The notes: generated from the sequence alone by a model not told the origin. Counted from the stretch's first letter, positions 9,380-18,944 are shown. The stretch is DNA of 46,897 bases from an uncultured Pelagibacteraceae bacterium (GCA_902604545.1 CACKZG010000004.1:1-46897); one strand, 5' to 3'. Made by a program: numbers and translations.

Positions 9380-9868
9380 TTAATATTTAGATTTCTTTGT
9401 GCCAGCAATTATTTGTTTCAAACTATCGTATTCTTTACAATTACAACTTTCCAGAATTTTTAATCTTTCATTGGCTAAATCAATTCTGTTTGTTGCAACA
9501 TAAAGCTCACCTAAATATTCATTAATACCTATATGATTTGGTTCAATTGTAAGACCTTGAAGATAATATTTTTCACCAGTTTTAAAATCCCCAAGTTTCC
9601 TTGTTGTAAAACCTAAGTAGTTTAAAGTATCAGCTTTATTTGGTTTGCTTTTGTTTGATTTAATTAAAAGCTTTAAAGCTTTCATATATCTCTTATTTGC
9701 TTTTTCCAGTTTACCATCGTTTTCATATTTTTTTGCTGCCTTTACTAATTTTACAGCTTGACTGTAAGCAGAACTGTTGGAATCTGAACTTGAACTAGTA
9801 CCAGCAGAATATGAATTAGTAGATAAAAAAATAAATAAAAAAAAAGTAATTAAAGTATTTCTTATCAT
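9380..9868 (-). CDS. Secreted tetratricopeptide-repeat protein
   Basis: A 162 aa protein with a signal peptide (residues 1-22, ending SYSAG), a Ser-rich linker (23-35) and TPR hairpins from about 37 to 140; LNYLGFTTRKLGDFKTGEKY and the following repeat are the clearest. A CNC pair of cysteines near residue 143 is shared by a group of alphaproteobacterial TPR proteins. Function is unknown and location is probably periplasmic. Its ATG overlaps the pxpA stop by 4 nt (ATGA), so the two are cotranscribed and then terminated by the hairpin at 9329-9361. Confidence 0.75.
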   Translation of the reverse strand: MIRNTLITFFLFIFLSTNSYSAGTSSSSDSNSSAYSQAVKLVKAAKKYENDGKLEKANKRYMKALKLLIKSNKSKPNKADTLNYLGFTTRKLGDFKTGEKYYLQGLTIEPNHIGINEYLGELYVATNRIDLANERLKILESCNCKEYDSLKQIIAGTKKSKY

Positions 9869-10641
9869 TTTCTAAATTTCTCCATTTTAGTTAAAGGTTT
9901 TAGAGTTAGTCCGTTATCTAATAAATTTTTTTTAATAGATTTTGCAGTAGCCAGCGAACTAGCATTATCACCATGTATGCATACAGAGTCAATTTCGCAA
10001 GGTATTTGCTTTCCGCTGTGACAATTAAGTGACTGATTTTTAACCATATTTAGCACGTGTTTTTTAGCTTCTTCTGGATCAGTAATAAGAGCGTGTGGTT
10101 TTTTTCTGGAAACCAAATTTCCATCATCTTCATAATTTCTATCCGCAAAAATCTCACAAGCTATACGCAAGTTTAATTTTTTGGCTGCTTCTTCCATTTT
10201 AGATCCAGTAGGAACTAAATAAATTAAATCTTTATTAATTTCATTTATGGCTTTTGCTAAAGTAGTAGCTAAATCTATATCCTCGCAAGCCATATTATTT
10301 AATGCACCGTGTGGTTTTATATGAGTAACATTCTCTCCATGATCTTGAGCAATTTTTTGAAGTATTTCATATTGATTAATAATCAATTGCCTTACATCAC
10401 TAGGTGGAAGATTCATTTTTTGTCTTCCGAAATTCTCAGGATCATTAAATGAGGGATGTGCTCCAATACTAACACCATTTTTTTTTGAAATTTGAACTAC
10501 TTGATTCATGGATTCATCATCACCAGCATGATAACCACACGCGACATTTGCAGAATTAACTATTTCTAGTAAATCTGGATCATACTTATTTGAATGATGT
10601 TTTGATTTTTCACCTAAATCACAATTTATATTAATTTCCAT
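9865..10641 (-). CDS. pxpA: 5-oxoprolinase subunit A (LamB/YcsF family)
   Basis: PxpA works with PxpB and PxpC in the ATP-dependent conversion of 5-oxoproline (pyroglutamate) to glutamate. The N-terminus ININCDLGE, then NVACGYHAGD, SIGAHPSFND, GRQKM, HIKPHGALNN and VCIHGD near the end are the family hallmarks. The frame extends upstream to 10665, but the ATG at 10641 places the conserved N-terminus at residue 2 and is preferred. PxpB diverges only 27 nt away, which is unusual since the three genes are normally in one operon. Confidence 0.92.
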   Translation of the reverse strand: MEININCDLGEKSKHHSNKYDPDLLEIVNSANVACGYHAGDDESMNQVVQISKKNGVSIGAHPSFNDPENFGRQKMNLPPSDVRQLIINQYEILQKIAQDHGENVTHIKPHGALNNMACEDIDLATTLAKAINEINKDLIYLVPTGSKMEEAAKKLNLRIACEIFADRNYEDDGNLVSRKKPHALITDPEEAKKHVLNMVKNQSLNCHSGKQIPCEIDSVCIHGDNASSLATAKSIKKNLLDNGLTLKPLTKMEKFRK

Positions 10642-10668
10642 AGTCTCTAATGTTAAGTATAACATGAC

Positions 10669-11343
10669 ATGATAAAAAATATATTAAATCTTGGTGACGC
10701 AGCTTTGTACTGTGATTTTGGTAATGAAGTAAATAAATCAATTAATTCACAAGTAATAAAATATTTTAAAACCATAAAAGAAAAAAAATTTGAGGGGATA
10801 AATAATTTAACACCTTCATATAATAAATTAATTATTTCTTATGATCTAAAAAAAACAAATTTTAAAGAAGTAAAAAATTATGTTGAAAATATACATGCTG
10901 AAGATTCAATAGATATAAATTCTAAAAAATTAGAAATACCAGTTTGTTGTCATGAAAATTTCTCAATGGACATTAAAAGATTGGAAGAAATATTAAAATT
11001 AAGTAGAGAAAAAATTTTAGAGAATTTTTTAAATAAGGAATATTTTTGTTACATGACAGGGTTTATTGCCGGTATGCCTTTTCTTGGTGACTTAGATGAA
11101 AATATGAGAGCTCAACGTTTGGAAACTCCAAGAGTAAAAGTACCTAAGGGATCTGTTGCATTAACTGAACAATTTGCAAATATTTATACATTCGAAAGTC
11201 CAGGTGGATGGAATATTTTAGGAAATACCCCTTTGGATGTCTTTGATAGTTCAAAAGAAGATAAACCAAATTTAATTAACCCAGGAGATACAATAATTTT
11301 TAAGGAAATTACTTTAGATCAGTACAAAAATTATAATGAGTAG
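10669..11343 (+). CDS. pxpB: 5-oxoprolinase subunit B (KipI family)
   Basis: A 224 aa protein of the KipI/AHS1 family, the partner of PxpA and PxpC in 5-oxoproline cleavage. Family motifs are the N-terminal GDAALYCDFG, the central IPVCC preceding the second lobe, GFIAGMPFLG, PRVKVPKGSVAL and ESPGGWNILG. The gene overlaps pxpC by 8 nt, as expected for a co-translated pair. It diverges from pxpA with 27 nt between starts, leaving no room for two independent standard promoters outside coding sequence. Confidence 0.92.
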   Translation: MIKNILNLGDAALYCDFGNEVNKSINSQVIKYFKTIKEKKFEGINNLTPSYNKLIISYDLKKTNFKEVKNYVENIHAEDSIDINSKKLEIPVCCHENFSMDIKRLEEILKLSREKILENFLNKEYFCYMTGFIAGMPFLGDLDENMRAQRLETPRVKVPKGSVALTEQFANIYTFESPGGWNILGNTPLDVFDSSKEDKPNLINPGDTIIFKEITLDQYKNYNE

Positions 11344-12280
11344 TAATTATATAGATATAATCAGACCTGGAATTAATACTACCTTTCAAGATAAAGGTAG
11401 GGATCATCTTTATCATATTGGTATTCCTTTTAGTGGTGCTATGGATAATAGAAATTATCTTATAGCTAACAAGCTAGTTAATAATAATTTACACTCTGCA
11501 GTGATAGAGTTTGCTTATCAAGGTCCTCATATAAAATATTCAGGAGAAAAAATTAATTGTGCTATCACTGGAGATGTAATTTTTTTAATAAAAAAAAAAG
11601 ATACTGAAATTGAGGGTAAATGTTACGAAAGTTATCAAATTGAAAATGGAGATGAGATAAATATCATATCTACAAATAAATCAGTTTATGGATATTTAGC
11701 ATTAGGTGGAGAGTTCGATTTAAAATTTCAATGGAATAGTTGTTCTATAAATACGAAAGCAAATATTGGATCTAATGATGGAAAAAAATTAGATGTAGGG
11801 CAAAGAATTAATTTAAAAAAAATAAATTCAAATAAGGATATTAAAAAAACTAATTACATTAATACCAAAATAGAAAACATAAGGGTGATCAAAGGCACTA
11901 ATTTTGATTACTTTTCTGAAGAAGGTAAAAAAAAATTTTATGAAAAGGAATTCATAGTATCAAAACTTTCAGACAGAATGGGTATGAGACTACAGGGACC
12001 TAAAATTGATAATATTGTGAATACCAACATAAAATCGGAGGGTTTGATTAAAGGTGTAATCCAAGTACCGGCAGACGGAAATCCAATTATAATGCTTTCA
12101 GATCACGGTACTATTGGTGGTTATCCAAAAATTGGAGTTGTAGCTAGTGTCGATTATGACCGATTGGTACAGATGTCTCCTGGTTCAAAAATAAAATTTA
12201 AAGAGATTAATTTATCTGATGCAGAGACTTTATTTAAGTTGTATGAAATGGAAACTCAAAATTTACTATCACAAATTTAA
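11336..12280 (+). CDS. pxpC: 5-oxoprolinase subunit C (KipA/AHS2 family)
   Basis: A 314 aa carboxyltransferase-like subunit of 5-oxoprolinase. The N-terminal block with PGINTTFQDKGR and GIPFSGAMDNRNY, and later SDRMGMRLQGP and DHGTIGGYPKIG, match the AHS2 family. It overlaps pxpB by 8 nt and the next gene by 1 nt, so a pxpB-pxpC-transporter operon is likely. Glutathione turnover and free marine pyroglutamate are possible substrate sources; this is inference. Confidence 0.92.
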   Translation: MSSNYIDIIRPGINTTFQDKGRDHLYHIGIPFSGAMDNRNYLIANKLVNNNLHSAVIEFAYQGPHIKYSGEKINCAITGDVIFLIKKKDTEIEGKCYESYQIENGDEINIISTNKSVYGYLALGGEFDLKFQWNSCSINTKANIGSNDGKKLDVGQRINLKKINSNKDIKKTNYINTKIENIRVIKGTNFDYFSEEGKKKFYEKEFIVSKLSDRMGMRLQGPKIDNIVNTNIKSEGLIKGVIQVPADGNPIIMLSDHGTIGGYPKIGVVASVDYDRLVQMSPGSKIKFKEINLSDAETLFKLYEMETQNLLSQI

Positions 12281-13152
12281 TGAATTTTTTATCAAAAATA
12301 CCAGGTCCTTTTTTAGTTTTTTTAGGAGCTTGTGCATTAAGTTTTGGAGGTTTAATTGTTAAGTCTTTTGATGGATCTACACTTTGGCAAATATTATTTT
12401 GGAGATCACTTTTCTTTATTGGAGTAATTACAATTTTTTTAATCTTTACTTACAAAGGAAAAATTTTCAGTGCTCTTTATAAATCTGGAATTCCAGGTTT
12501 ATTCGGAGGTATAATTTTATCCATTGGATTTGCTAGCTATGTATTTGCTATGTACGAAACAACAGTAGCTAATGCAAACTTTATAATACAAACTCAAGCT
12601 TTGTTTTTAGCACTTTTTGGTTACATATTTTTAAAAGAAAAAATTTCAAAAATTACATTAACTTGCATTATTACAGCAGTAGCTGGTATCATTTTAATGT
12701 TGGGAAGTTCACTAACACCAGGTCAAATGACTGGAAACTTAGTTGCATTTATTATGCCGATATCATTTGCAATCTTAATTTTAATTGTCAGAAAATATCC
12801 AAAAGTTGACATGATACCTTTACAATTGGTTGCTGGAATTTTTGCAACACTAATAGGTTTGTTTATGTCACCGAGTATTTTGGTTTCAACAAATGATATT
12901 TTTTTAGGCTTTGTTGCGGGATTTTTTCAAGTTGGACTTGGATTTATACTTATAACAATTGGAGCAAGATCAACCCCTTCAGCATTTGTTGGAATAATTA
13001 TGTTAACCGAAGCTGTTCTAGGACCCATGTGGGCATGGATGTTTGCAAACGAAAACCCACCACTTACTGTACTTTTTGGGGGAGCCGTAGTTATAACAGC
13101 AGTAGTTATACAGTTTTTGTCTCCATTACTTGTTAAAAAACTAGCCAAATAA
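12280..13152 (+). CDS. EamA-type DMT transporter
   Basis: A 290 aa membrane protein with about ten hydrophobic helices in two related halves, the 5+5 architecture of the drug/metabolite transporter superfamily. The segment FIIQTQALFLALFGYIFLKE, with a conserved Lys-Glu after TM4, and AVLGPMWAWMFANE in the second half are typical EamA signatures. It follows pxpC with a TAATG overlap, so movement of 5-oxoproline or a related amino acid is a reasonable guess, but family members cannot be assigned substrates by sequence. Confidence 0.8.
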   Translation: MNFLSKIPGPFLVFLGACALSFGGLIVKSFDGSTLWQILFWRSLFFIGVITIFLIFTYKGKIFSALYKSGIPGLFGGIILSIGFASYVFAMYETTVANANFIIQTQALFLALFGYIFLKEKISKITLTCIITAVAGIILMLGSSLTPGQMTGNLVAFIMPISFAILILIVRKYPKVDMIPLQLVAGIFATLIGLFMSPSILVSTNDIFLGFVAGFFQVGLGFILITIGARSTPSAFVGIIMLTEAVLGPMWAWMFANENPPLTVLFGGAVVITAVVIQFLSPLLVKKLAK

Positions 13153-13154
13153 AT

Positions 13155-13184
13155 TTCACATAAACATTTTAAATGTGTTATAAA
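13155..13184 (+). promoter_or_regulatory. Candidate promoter of the gcv riboswitch operon
   Basis: TTCACA (13155-13160) and TATAAA (13179-13184) are separated by 18 nt, and transcription would begin near 13191, exactly where the first aptamer starts. The spacer contains a 13 nt palindrome (ACATTT-T-AAATGT, 13164-13176). The position relative to the aptamer supports this promoter more than the boxes themselves do. Confidence 0.5.
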
Positions 13185-13190
13185 TTTATA

Positions 13191-13326
13191 TACGGGAGAG
13201 ACTACTTTTGTAGCGCCGAAGGAGCAACCACCCCGGAAACTCTCAGGCAAAAGGACCGTACATATTAACTCTGGAAAGAGAATTATTCTCGCCGACGGAG
13301 CAAATCTCTCAGGCACCAAGACAGAG
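13191..13326 (+). ncRNA. Tandem glycine riboswitch (gcvT leader)
   Basis: Two glycine aptamers lie in series. Aptamer I spans 13191-13260, closed by P1 TACGG (13191-13195) with CCGTA (13256-13260), and holds the conserved GCCGAAGGAGCAA and CTCTCAGGCAAAAGGACC. Aptamer II spans 13269-13326, closed by CTCTG (13269-13273) with CAGAG (13322-13326), and holds GCCGACGGAGCAA and CTCTCAGGCACCAAGACAG. The linker is short, as in known cooperative glycine riboswitches. It directly precedes gcvT, the standard target. Glycine binding is expected to raise expression of the glycine cleavage system. Confidence 0.97.
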
Positions 13327-13348
13327 GGGGCAAAAAAGAGTTAATATG
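13261..13348 (+). promoter_or_regulatory. Riboswitch expression platform: start-codon-masking helix
   Basis: CATATTAACTCT (13261-13272), which includes the linker and the first four bases of the aptamer II P1 strand, is the exact reverse complement of AGAGTTAATATG (13337-13348), which includes the likely ribosome-binding AGAG and the gcvT ATG. The two structures are mutually exclusive at CTCT (13269-13272). Without glycine the 12 bp helix should hide the start; with glycine the P1 helix should free it. No intrinsic-terminator T tract follows, so control is probably translational. Confidence 0.75.
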
Positions 13349-14449
13349 GAAATAAAAAAAACATCACTAAATAAACTTCATCAAAGTAATAACGCTAAGT
13401 TTGTTGAATTTGCTGGTTATGAAATGCCTATTCAGTATAGCAAAGGTATTATCGAAGAGCATAAATTCACAAGATCTCATTCTGGAATATTTGATGTATC
13501 TCATATGGGCCAGCTATTTATTTATGGTGATGAAAGTTTAACAGAAGAACTAGAAAAAATTTTTCCATTAGATTTAAAAAATCTAAAACTAAACTGCTCT
13601 AAGTATAGTTTTTTAATGAATGAGGATGCGGGAATTTATGATGATTTAATCATCACTAAAATAGAAGAAGGGTATTTAATTATCTTAAATGCTGCATGTA
13701 AAGATAAAGATTTTGAGATTTTATCTAATTTACTAGGTTCGAAATTTAAAATGAATTTAGATAACAATAGATCTTTGATAGCAATTCAAGGACCCAAGTC
13801 TGTTGAAATTTTAAACTCAATTATAAATGGGGTTGATCAACTAAATTTTATGACAGGAAATTGGTTTGATTCTGATTATCAAAAATTATTTGTCACAAGA
13901 TCAGGTTATACAGGGGAAGATGGATTTGAAATTTCAATTTCTAACGATAAAGCTGAAAAATTCGTTGAAAATTTAATACAAAAGGGAGCACAACTTATAG
14001 GACTTGGGGCAAGAGATACCTTGAGATTAGAAGCAGGATTATGTTTATATGGTCACGAATTAGATATTAATAAAACACCAGTTGAGGCAAACCTTAGATG
14101 GGCAATCTCAAAATCTAGATTATCAAATGGAGGTTTTATTGGATCGAAAAAAATTATGAACCAAATGCAAGATGGAGCAAGCCAAATAAGAGTAGGGATT
14201 AAACCCGAAGGTAGATTGATTGCTAGAGAAAAAACTAAAATATTTGATGATACAGATACACAAATTGGTGAGATAACTAGTGGCACGTTTGGACCAAGTG
14301 TAAACGGTCCTATAGCGATGGGTTATGTTGATAAAGAGTTTTCAAAGGTTGATACTAAAATTTTGCTTGAGGTAAGAGGGAAAAAACATCCAGCAAATGT
14401 TTGTACATTACCATTTTATAAAAAAAATTATGTGAAAGGAGTAAATTAA
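13346..14449 (+). CDS. gcvT: Aminomethyltransferase (glycine cleavage T protein)
   Basis: GcvT moves the methylene group from the lipoyl arm of H protein to tetrahydrofolate, releasing ammonia and giving 5,10-methylene-THF. Family segments seen are [28 protein letters not shown] [28 protein letters not shown] with a following YGHELD, and [14 protein letters not shown]. Length (367 aa) is normal. It is the first gene behind the glycine riboswitch, and it overlaps gcvH by one base. Confidence 0.97.
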   Translation: MEIKKTSLNKLHQSNNAKFVEFAGYEMPIQYSKGIIEEHKFTRSHSGIFDVSHMGQLFIYGDESLTEELEKIFPLDLKNLKLNCSKYSFLMNEDAGIYDDLIITKIEEGYLIILNAACKDKDFEILSNLLGSKFKMNLDNNRSLIAIQGPKSVEILNSIINGVDQLNFMTGNWFDSDYQKLFVTRSGYTGEDGFEISISNDKAEKFVENLIQKGAQLIGLGARDTLRLEAGLCLYGHELDINKTPVEANLRWAISKSRLSNGGFIGSKKIMNQMQDGASQIRVGIKPEGRLIAREKTKIFDDTDTQIGEITSGTFGPSVNGPIAMGYVDKEFSKVDTKILLEVRGKKHPANVCTLPFYKKNYVKGVN

Positions 14450-14829
14450 TGAGTGAAGTAAAATTTTCAAAAGAACATGAGTGGATTACTTTAGAGGGAG
14501 ATGTAGCTACAATAGGAATTACAAAACATGCAACCGAAATGCTGGGCGACATCGTTTTTGCAGAACTTCCAGAAAAAGGATCTAATGTTAAAAAAGATGG
14601 TACTGCAGGAGTAGTAGAATCTACGAAGGCTGCTAGTGATGTTTATACTCCAGTTAGTGGTGAAGTAGTAGATACTAATCAGGCTATTGTAGATGATCCT
14701 TCTAAAATTAATGAAGATCCAGAGGGTTCAGCATGGTTTTTTAAACTTAAAATGAAAGATCAATCTGAAATGGATAGCCTAATGAACAAAGAAGAATACG
14801 ATAAATTTGCAAAGGAGAGTGCTAGCTAA
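14449..14829 (+). CDS. gcvH: Glycine cleavage system H protein
   Basis: A 126 aa lipoyl carrier that shuttles the aminomethyl group between P, T and L proteins. The N-terminal KEHEWI motif, the sequence [10 protein letters not shown] and the lipoylation site VESTKAASD (Lys60) are all present. TAATG overlaps link it to gcvT before it and gcvP after it, so the three subunits are made from one transcript under glycine control. The L protein (lipoamide dehydrogenase) is not in the window and is usually shared with other dehydrogenases. Confidence 0.97.
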   Translation: MSEVKFSKEHEWITLEGDVATIGITKHATEMLGDIVFAELPEKGSNVKKDGTAGVVESTKAASDVYTPVSGEVVDTNQAIVDDPSKINEDPEGSAWFFKLKMKDQSEMDSLMNKEEYDKFAKESAS

Positions 14830-17699
14830 TGTTACATAATTCTCAAAAAGATTTTTTAAAAAGGCACATTGGACCTTCAAATAAAGATCAAAATAAAATG
14901 CTTAAGGAACTTAATTATAAATCACTAGATGATTTAATCAAAAGCACAGTTCCAGAAAAGATCCAATTGAAAGATGAATTAAATATTGGTGAGTCTAATT
15001 CAGAATATGAAGCATTAAGAAAATTAAAAGCGATTTCGAAAAAAAATCAAATTTACTCTAACTTTATAGGGATGGGTTATTATGGGACCTATACGCCATA
15101 TGTAATTCTAAGAAATATTTTAGAAAATCCAGGTTGGTACACTTCTTATACACCTTATCAACCAGAGGTAGCTCAAGGAAGATTAGAAATGCTTCTTAAT
15201 TTCCAACAAATGATAGTTGATTTTACAGGAATGGATATCGCAAATGCATCTTTATTAGATGAAGGAACAGCAGCTGCAGAAGCAATGGGATTAAGTCATA
15301 GATTAAATAAAAAAGATAATAATTTAGTTTTTGTCTCAGAAAATTGTCATCCACAAACAATAGATGTAATCCAAACAAGAGCAGAACCAATGGGATTAAA
15401 AGTACTTGTCGGAAATGAAGATGAAGTATTAGATCAATTAAAGGAAGATTTAGTTTGTGGTATATTGCAATACCCTGGAACTTTAGGAGATATAAAAGAT
15501 CCTAGTGAAGCAATTAGTAAAATTCATAAAAAAAATGGTAAAGCAATATTAGCTTGTGATTTATTAGCACTTGCTAAATTAAAAACACCAAGAGAACTAG
15601 GAGCAGATATTGCTGTAGGAAGTTCTCAAAGATTTGGAATTCCAATGGGTTATGGTGGACCTCATGCAGCCTTCTTTGCAACTAAAGACGAATATAAAAG
15701 ATCTATGCCTGGAAGAATTGTTGGGGTATCTGTTGATAGACATGGAAACAAAGCTTACAGATTATCATTACAAACTAGGGAACAACATATAAGAAGAGAT
15801 AAAGCTACAAGTAATATTTGTACTGCCCAAGCTTTGTTAGCAATTGTTTCAGCTGCATATGCCATTTACCACGGACCAGATGGAATAAAAACTATTGCTG
15901 AGAGAGTTTCTCAATTAGCTAAAAATTTTGCAGATAAATTGAAACAATCTGGATATAAAATTTATTCAGATCATTTTTTTGATACAGTTACAATTGTAAC
16001 AAAAGATAAAACTGATCAAATTTATAAAAATGCTTTGGATCAAAAGGTAAACATTAGAAGAGTAAATTCTGAAATGTTGGCAGTTTCTTTTGATGAAAAG
16101 AAAAATGTTTATAGAGTAAATCAATTGTTGAAAATTTTTAATGCAGCTGAGTCGATTAAAAAAGAAGACCCAACAGTAAGTTTACCTAATTTACCAAAAA
16201 ATTTATTAAGAACTTCAAAATATTTAGAACATCCTGTTTTTAATTCATATCACTCAGAAACTGAGATGCTTAGATATTTAAAAAAGTTAGAAGATAAAGA
16301 TATAGCTTTAAATAGAACTATGATTGCACTTGGTTCATGTACGATGAAATTAAATGCTACTGCAGAAATGATACCTATTTCATGGAGAGAATTAGCAGAG
16401 CCTCATCCATTTGTACCTATTGAGCAGATGGAAGGATATAGAGATTTATTCACTGATCTTAAAAATTGGCTGAGATCAATTACAGGTTTTTCTGGTGTTT
16501 CGCTTCAACCAAATGCAGGCGCCCAAGGCGAATATGCGGGATTAATGGTTGTTAGAAAGTATCATTTAGATAGAGGTGAAGAAAATAGAAATATTTGTTT
16601 AATACCAAGTTCAGCACATGGAACCAATCCTGCTAGTGCACAAATGGTTGGAATGAAAGTTGTTGTTGTTGATTGTGACAAAGAAGGAAATGTTGATTTT
16701 GAGGATTTAAAGAAAAAAGCAGAAATGCATTCTGAAAATCTTGGAGCATTAATGGTCACTTATCCGTCTACTCACGGAGTATTTGAGGAAAAAATTACAG
16801 ATATATGTGAGTTAATTCATAAACACGGTGGTCAAGTTTATATGGATGGTGCAAATTTAAACGCGCTTGTTGGTATAGCAAGACCTGGAAATTTTGGTCC
16901 AGATGTTTGTCACATAAACTTACACAAAACATTCTGTATTCCACATGGTGGTGGAGGACCAGGAATGGGACCAATTGCATGTAAAAGACATTTACAAGTT
17001 TATTTGCCTAATCATCCAGTTGTTAAGGACTGTGGACCTGCCACAGGAATAGGAGCAGTTTCAGCAGCACCTTGGGGAAGTTCAAGTATTTTATCAATTT
17101 CCTGGATGTATATTAAAATGATGGGTTCTGAAGGTTTAAAATTAGCTACTCAAATTGCAATACTAAATGCAAATTATATAGCTCATAGACTTAAAGATCA
17201 TTACCCAATTCTTTATAAAGGTTCAAACGGTAATGTAGCTCATGAATGTATTATTGATATTAGATCTATTAAAACTGAAACAGGAATTACTGAAGAAGAT
17301 ATAGCTAAAAGATTGATCGATTATGGTTTTCATGCACCAACAATGTCATGGCCAGTAGCAGGCACAATGATGATTGAACCAACTGAAAGCGAAAGCTTGT
17401 CCGAACTAGATAGATTTTGTGATACTTTGATTAGTATTAAATCAGAAATAGATATGATCAAATCAGGAAAATTTGATAAAGTTGATAATCCAATTAAAAA
17501 TGCACCTCATACAGATATTGAATTAGCTTCAGATGAATGGAAGCATAAATATTCAAGAGAGCAAGCTGCGTATCCTGCAAAATTCTTAAAAACAAATAAA
17601 TTTTGGCCTCCAGTTGCAAGAGTTGATAACGTATACGGAGATAAAAATATTTTTTGTACTTGTCCAAGTATGGATGAGTTTAAAGAGGATGCAGCATAA
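14829..17699 (+). CDS. gcvP: Glycine dehydrogenase (decarboxylating), P protein
   Basis: The PLP-dependent P protein decarboxylates glycine and loads the aminomethyl group on GcvH. It is a single 956 aa chain, the fused form, not split into P1 and P2 subunits. The first half carries FIGMGYYGTYTP and YTPYQPEVAQGRLE; the second carries SAHGTNPASAQM and the PLP lysine in HINLHKTFCIPHGGG (Lys700). The end is a normal family C-terminus. Only six bases separate it from the next gene on the same strand. Confidence 0.97.
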   Translation: MLHNSQKDFLKRHIGPSNKDQNKMLKELNYKSLDDLIKSTVPEKIQLKDELNIGESNSEYEALRKLKAISKKNQIYSNFIGMGYYGTYTPYVILRNILENPGWYTSYTPYQPEVAQGRLEMLLNFQQMIVDFTGMDIANASLLDEGTAAAEAMGLSHRLNKKDNNLVFVSENCHPQTIDVIQTRAEPMGLKVLVGNEDEVLDQLKEDLVCGILQYPGTLGDIKDPSEAISKIHKKNGKAILACDLLALAKLKTPRELGADIAVGSSQRFGIPMGYGGPHAAFFATKDEYKRSMPGRIVGVSVDRHGNKAYRLSLQTREQHIRRDKATSNICTAQALLAIVSAAYAIYHGPDGIKTIAERVSQLAKNFADKLKQSGYKIYSDHFFDTVTIVTKDKTDQIYKNALDQKVNIRRVNSEMLAVSFDEKKNVYRVNQLLKIFNAAESIKKEDPTVSLPNLPKNLLRTSKYLEHPVFNSYHSETEMLRYLKKLEDKDIALNRTMIALGSCTMKLNATAEMIPISWRELAEPHPFVPIEQMEGYRDLFTDLKNWLRSITGFSGVSLQPNAGAQGEYAGLMVVRKYHLDRGEENRNICLIPSSAHGTNPASAQMVGMKVVVVDCDKEGNVDFEDLKKKAEMHSENLGALMVTYPSTHGVFEEKITDICELIHKHGGQVYMDGANLNALVGIARPGNFGPDVCHINLHKTFCIPHGGGGPGMGPIACKRHLQVYLPNHPVVKDCGPATGIGAVSAAPWGSSSILSISWMYIKMMGSEGLKLATQIAILNANYIAHRLKDHYPILYKGSNGNVAHECIIDIRSIKTETGITEEDIAKRLIDYGFHAPTMSWPVAGTMMIEPTESESLSELDRFCDTLISIKSEIDMIKSGKFDKVDNPIKNAPHTDIELASDEWKHKYSREQAAYPAKFLKTNKFWPPVARVDNVYGDKNIFCTCPSMDEFKEDAA

Positions 17700-17705
17700 T
17701 AATTA

Positions 17706-18944
17706 ATGAAAATTGCTGTTGTTGGCTCAGGTATTTCCGGATTAAGTGCTGCTTATTATTTATCTAAAAAACACCATGTAGATCTTTTCGAGCGAGAAGA
17801 TCATTTTGGTGGACACTCACATACAATAGATATTTTTTTTGATGAAAAAAAAGTTCCTGTAGATATTGGTTTCATTGTTTTTAATTTTCAAACTTATCCA
17901 AATTTAATTAATTTTTTTAAGGAAAATGATATTCAAATTGAAAAAAGCAATATGTCTTTTTCAGTTTCAGTAGATAATACAAACTTTGAATATTGTGGAA
18001 AAGGTTTGAGTGGAATTTTCTCTAATAAATCAAACTTGCTTAACATAGAGTTCTTAAAAATGTTTTTTGATATAATTAAATTTTATAAAAAAAGTGATCA
18101 AGTAAATATATCAAATGATAAAATTACTTTAGGTGAATATTTAAAAATTAATAAATTATCAAAAACATTTGTTGATTATCATATAATACCAATGGTATCT
18201 GCAATTTGGTCTATGCCTCCTTATGAAGCGAGCAAGATGCCAATTAGTTTTTTTCTGAAATTTTTTCAAAATCATGGTTTGTTTAAATTGAAAAATAGAC
18301 CACAGTGGTACACAGTAGCTAATAGAAGCAGAACTTATGTTAGTAAAATACTTTCTCAAATAAGTGGTGAACACTACAAAAATTACAAAGTTGCAAGAGT
18401 TAAAAGAAAATCATCAGGATTAGACTTATACTATGGTGGAGAAAGCGAATTTTTTGATTATGATAAAGTAGTTTTGGCAACACATGCTGATGAAGCCTTA
18501 AAGTTAATTGAAAATCCAACTGAGGATGAGATAAATATTCTTTCGAATTTTAGCTACAAAGAAAATATAGCTTACATACATACAGATCAGCGGGCCATGC
18601 CAAAAAATAAAAAAGCTTGGTCTTCTTGGAATTCATCAATAGATGACAAGAATTTAGAGAAAAATTCAATAACCTACTGGTTAAATTTATTACAAAATTT
18701 AAAGTGTGATGAAAATATTTTCTTAACACTAAATCCTTATTTCAACATTAATGAGAAAAAAATATTGAGAAAAGTAAAATTTACACATCCTTATTATGAT
18801 CAAAAGGCATTAGATGCTCAATCAGAGCTTATTAAAATACAAAATCAAAAAGATTTACTTTTTTGTGGCAGTTATTTTGGTTATGGATTTCATGAAGATG
18901 GAATAAAATCATCTATTGAAATGCTGAAAAACCTTAATGATTAG
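17706..18944 (+). CDS. FAD-dependent amine oxidase-like protein
   Basis: A 412 aa flavoprotein with an N-terminal dinucleotide-binding fold, VVGSGISGLSAAYYLS, an acidic ribose contact in LFEREDHFGGHSHT, and a C-terminal FAD segment FCGSYFGYGFHEDGIKSS. This is the NAD(P)-binding amine-oxidase family protein regularly found before DUF1365 and a CFA-like methyltransferase in proteobacteria. It overlaps the DUF1365 gene by 8 nt. In related clusters these proteins act in modification of unsaturated acyl chains, so a lipid substrate is more likely than an amine; this is inference. Confidence 0.8.
   Translation: MKIAVVGSGISGLSAAYYLSKKHHVDLFEREDHFGGHSHTIDIFFDEKKVPVDIGFIVFNFQTYPNLINFFKENDIQIEKSNMSFSVSVDNTNFEYCGKGLSGIFSNKSNLLNIEFLKMFFDIIKFYKKSDQVNISNDKITLGEYLKINKLSKTFVDYHIIPMVSAIWSMPPYEASKMPISFFLKFFQNHGLFKLKNRPQWYTVANRSRTYVSKILSQISGEHYKNYKVARVKRKSSGLDLYYGGESEFFDYDKVVLATHADEALKLIENPTEDEINILSNFSYKENIAYIHTDQRAMPKNKKAWSSWNSSIDDKNLEKNSITYWLNLLQNLKCDENIFLTLNPYFNINEKKILRKVKFTHPYYDQKALDAQSELIKIQNQKDLLFCGSYFGYGFHEDGIKSSIEMLKNLND

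Noticed and set aside
12927..13319. A 130-codon minus-strand frame across the end of the EamA gene and the riboswitch
   Set aside because: It reads through the structured glycine aptamers on the wrong strand, and its peptide resembles no family; the riboswitch and the transporter explain the sequence.
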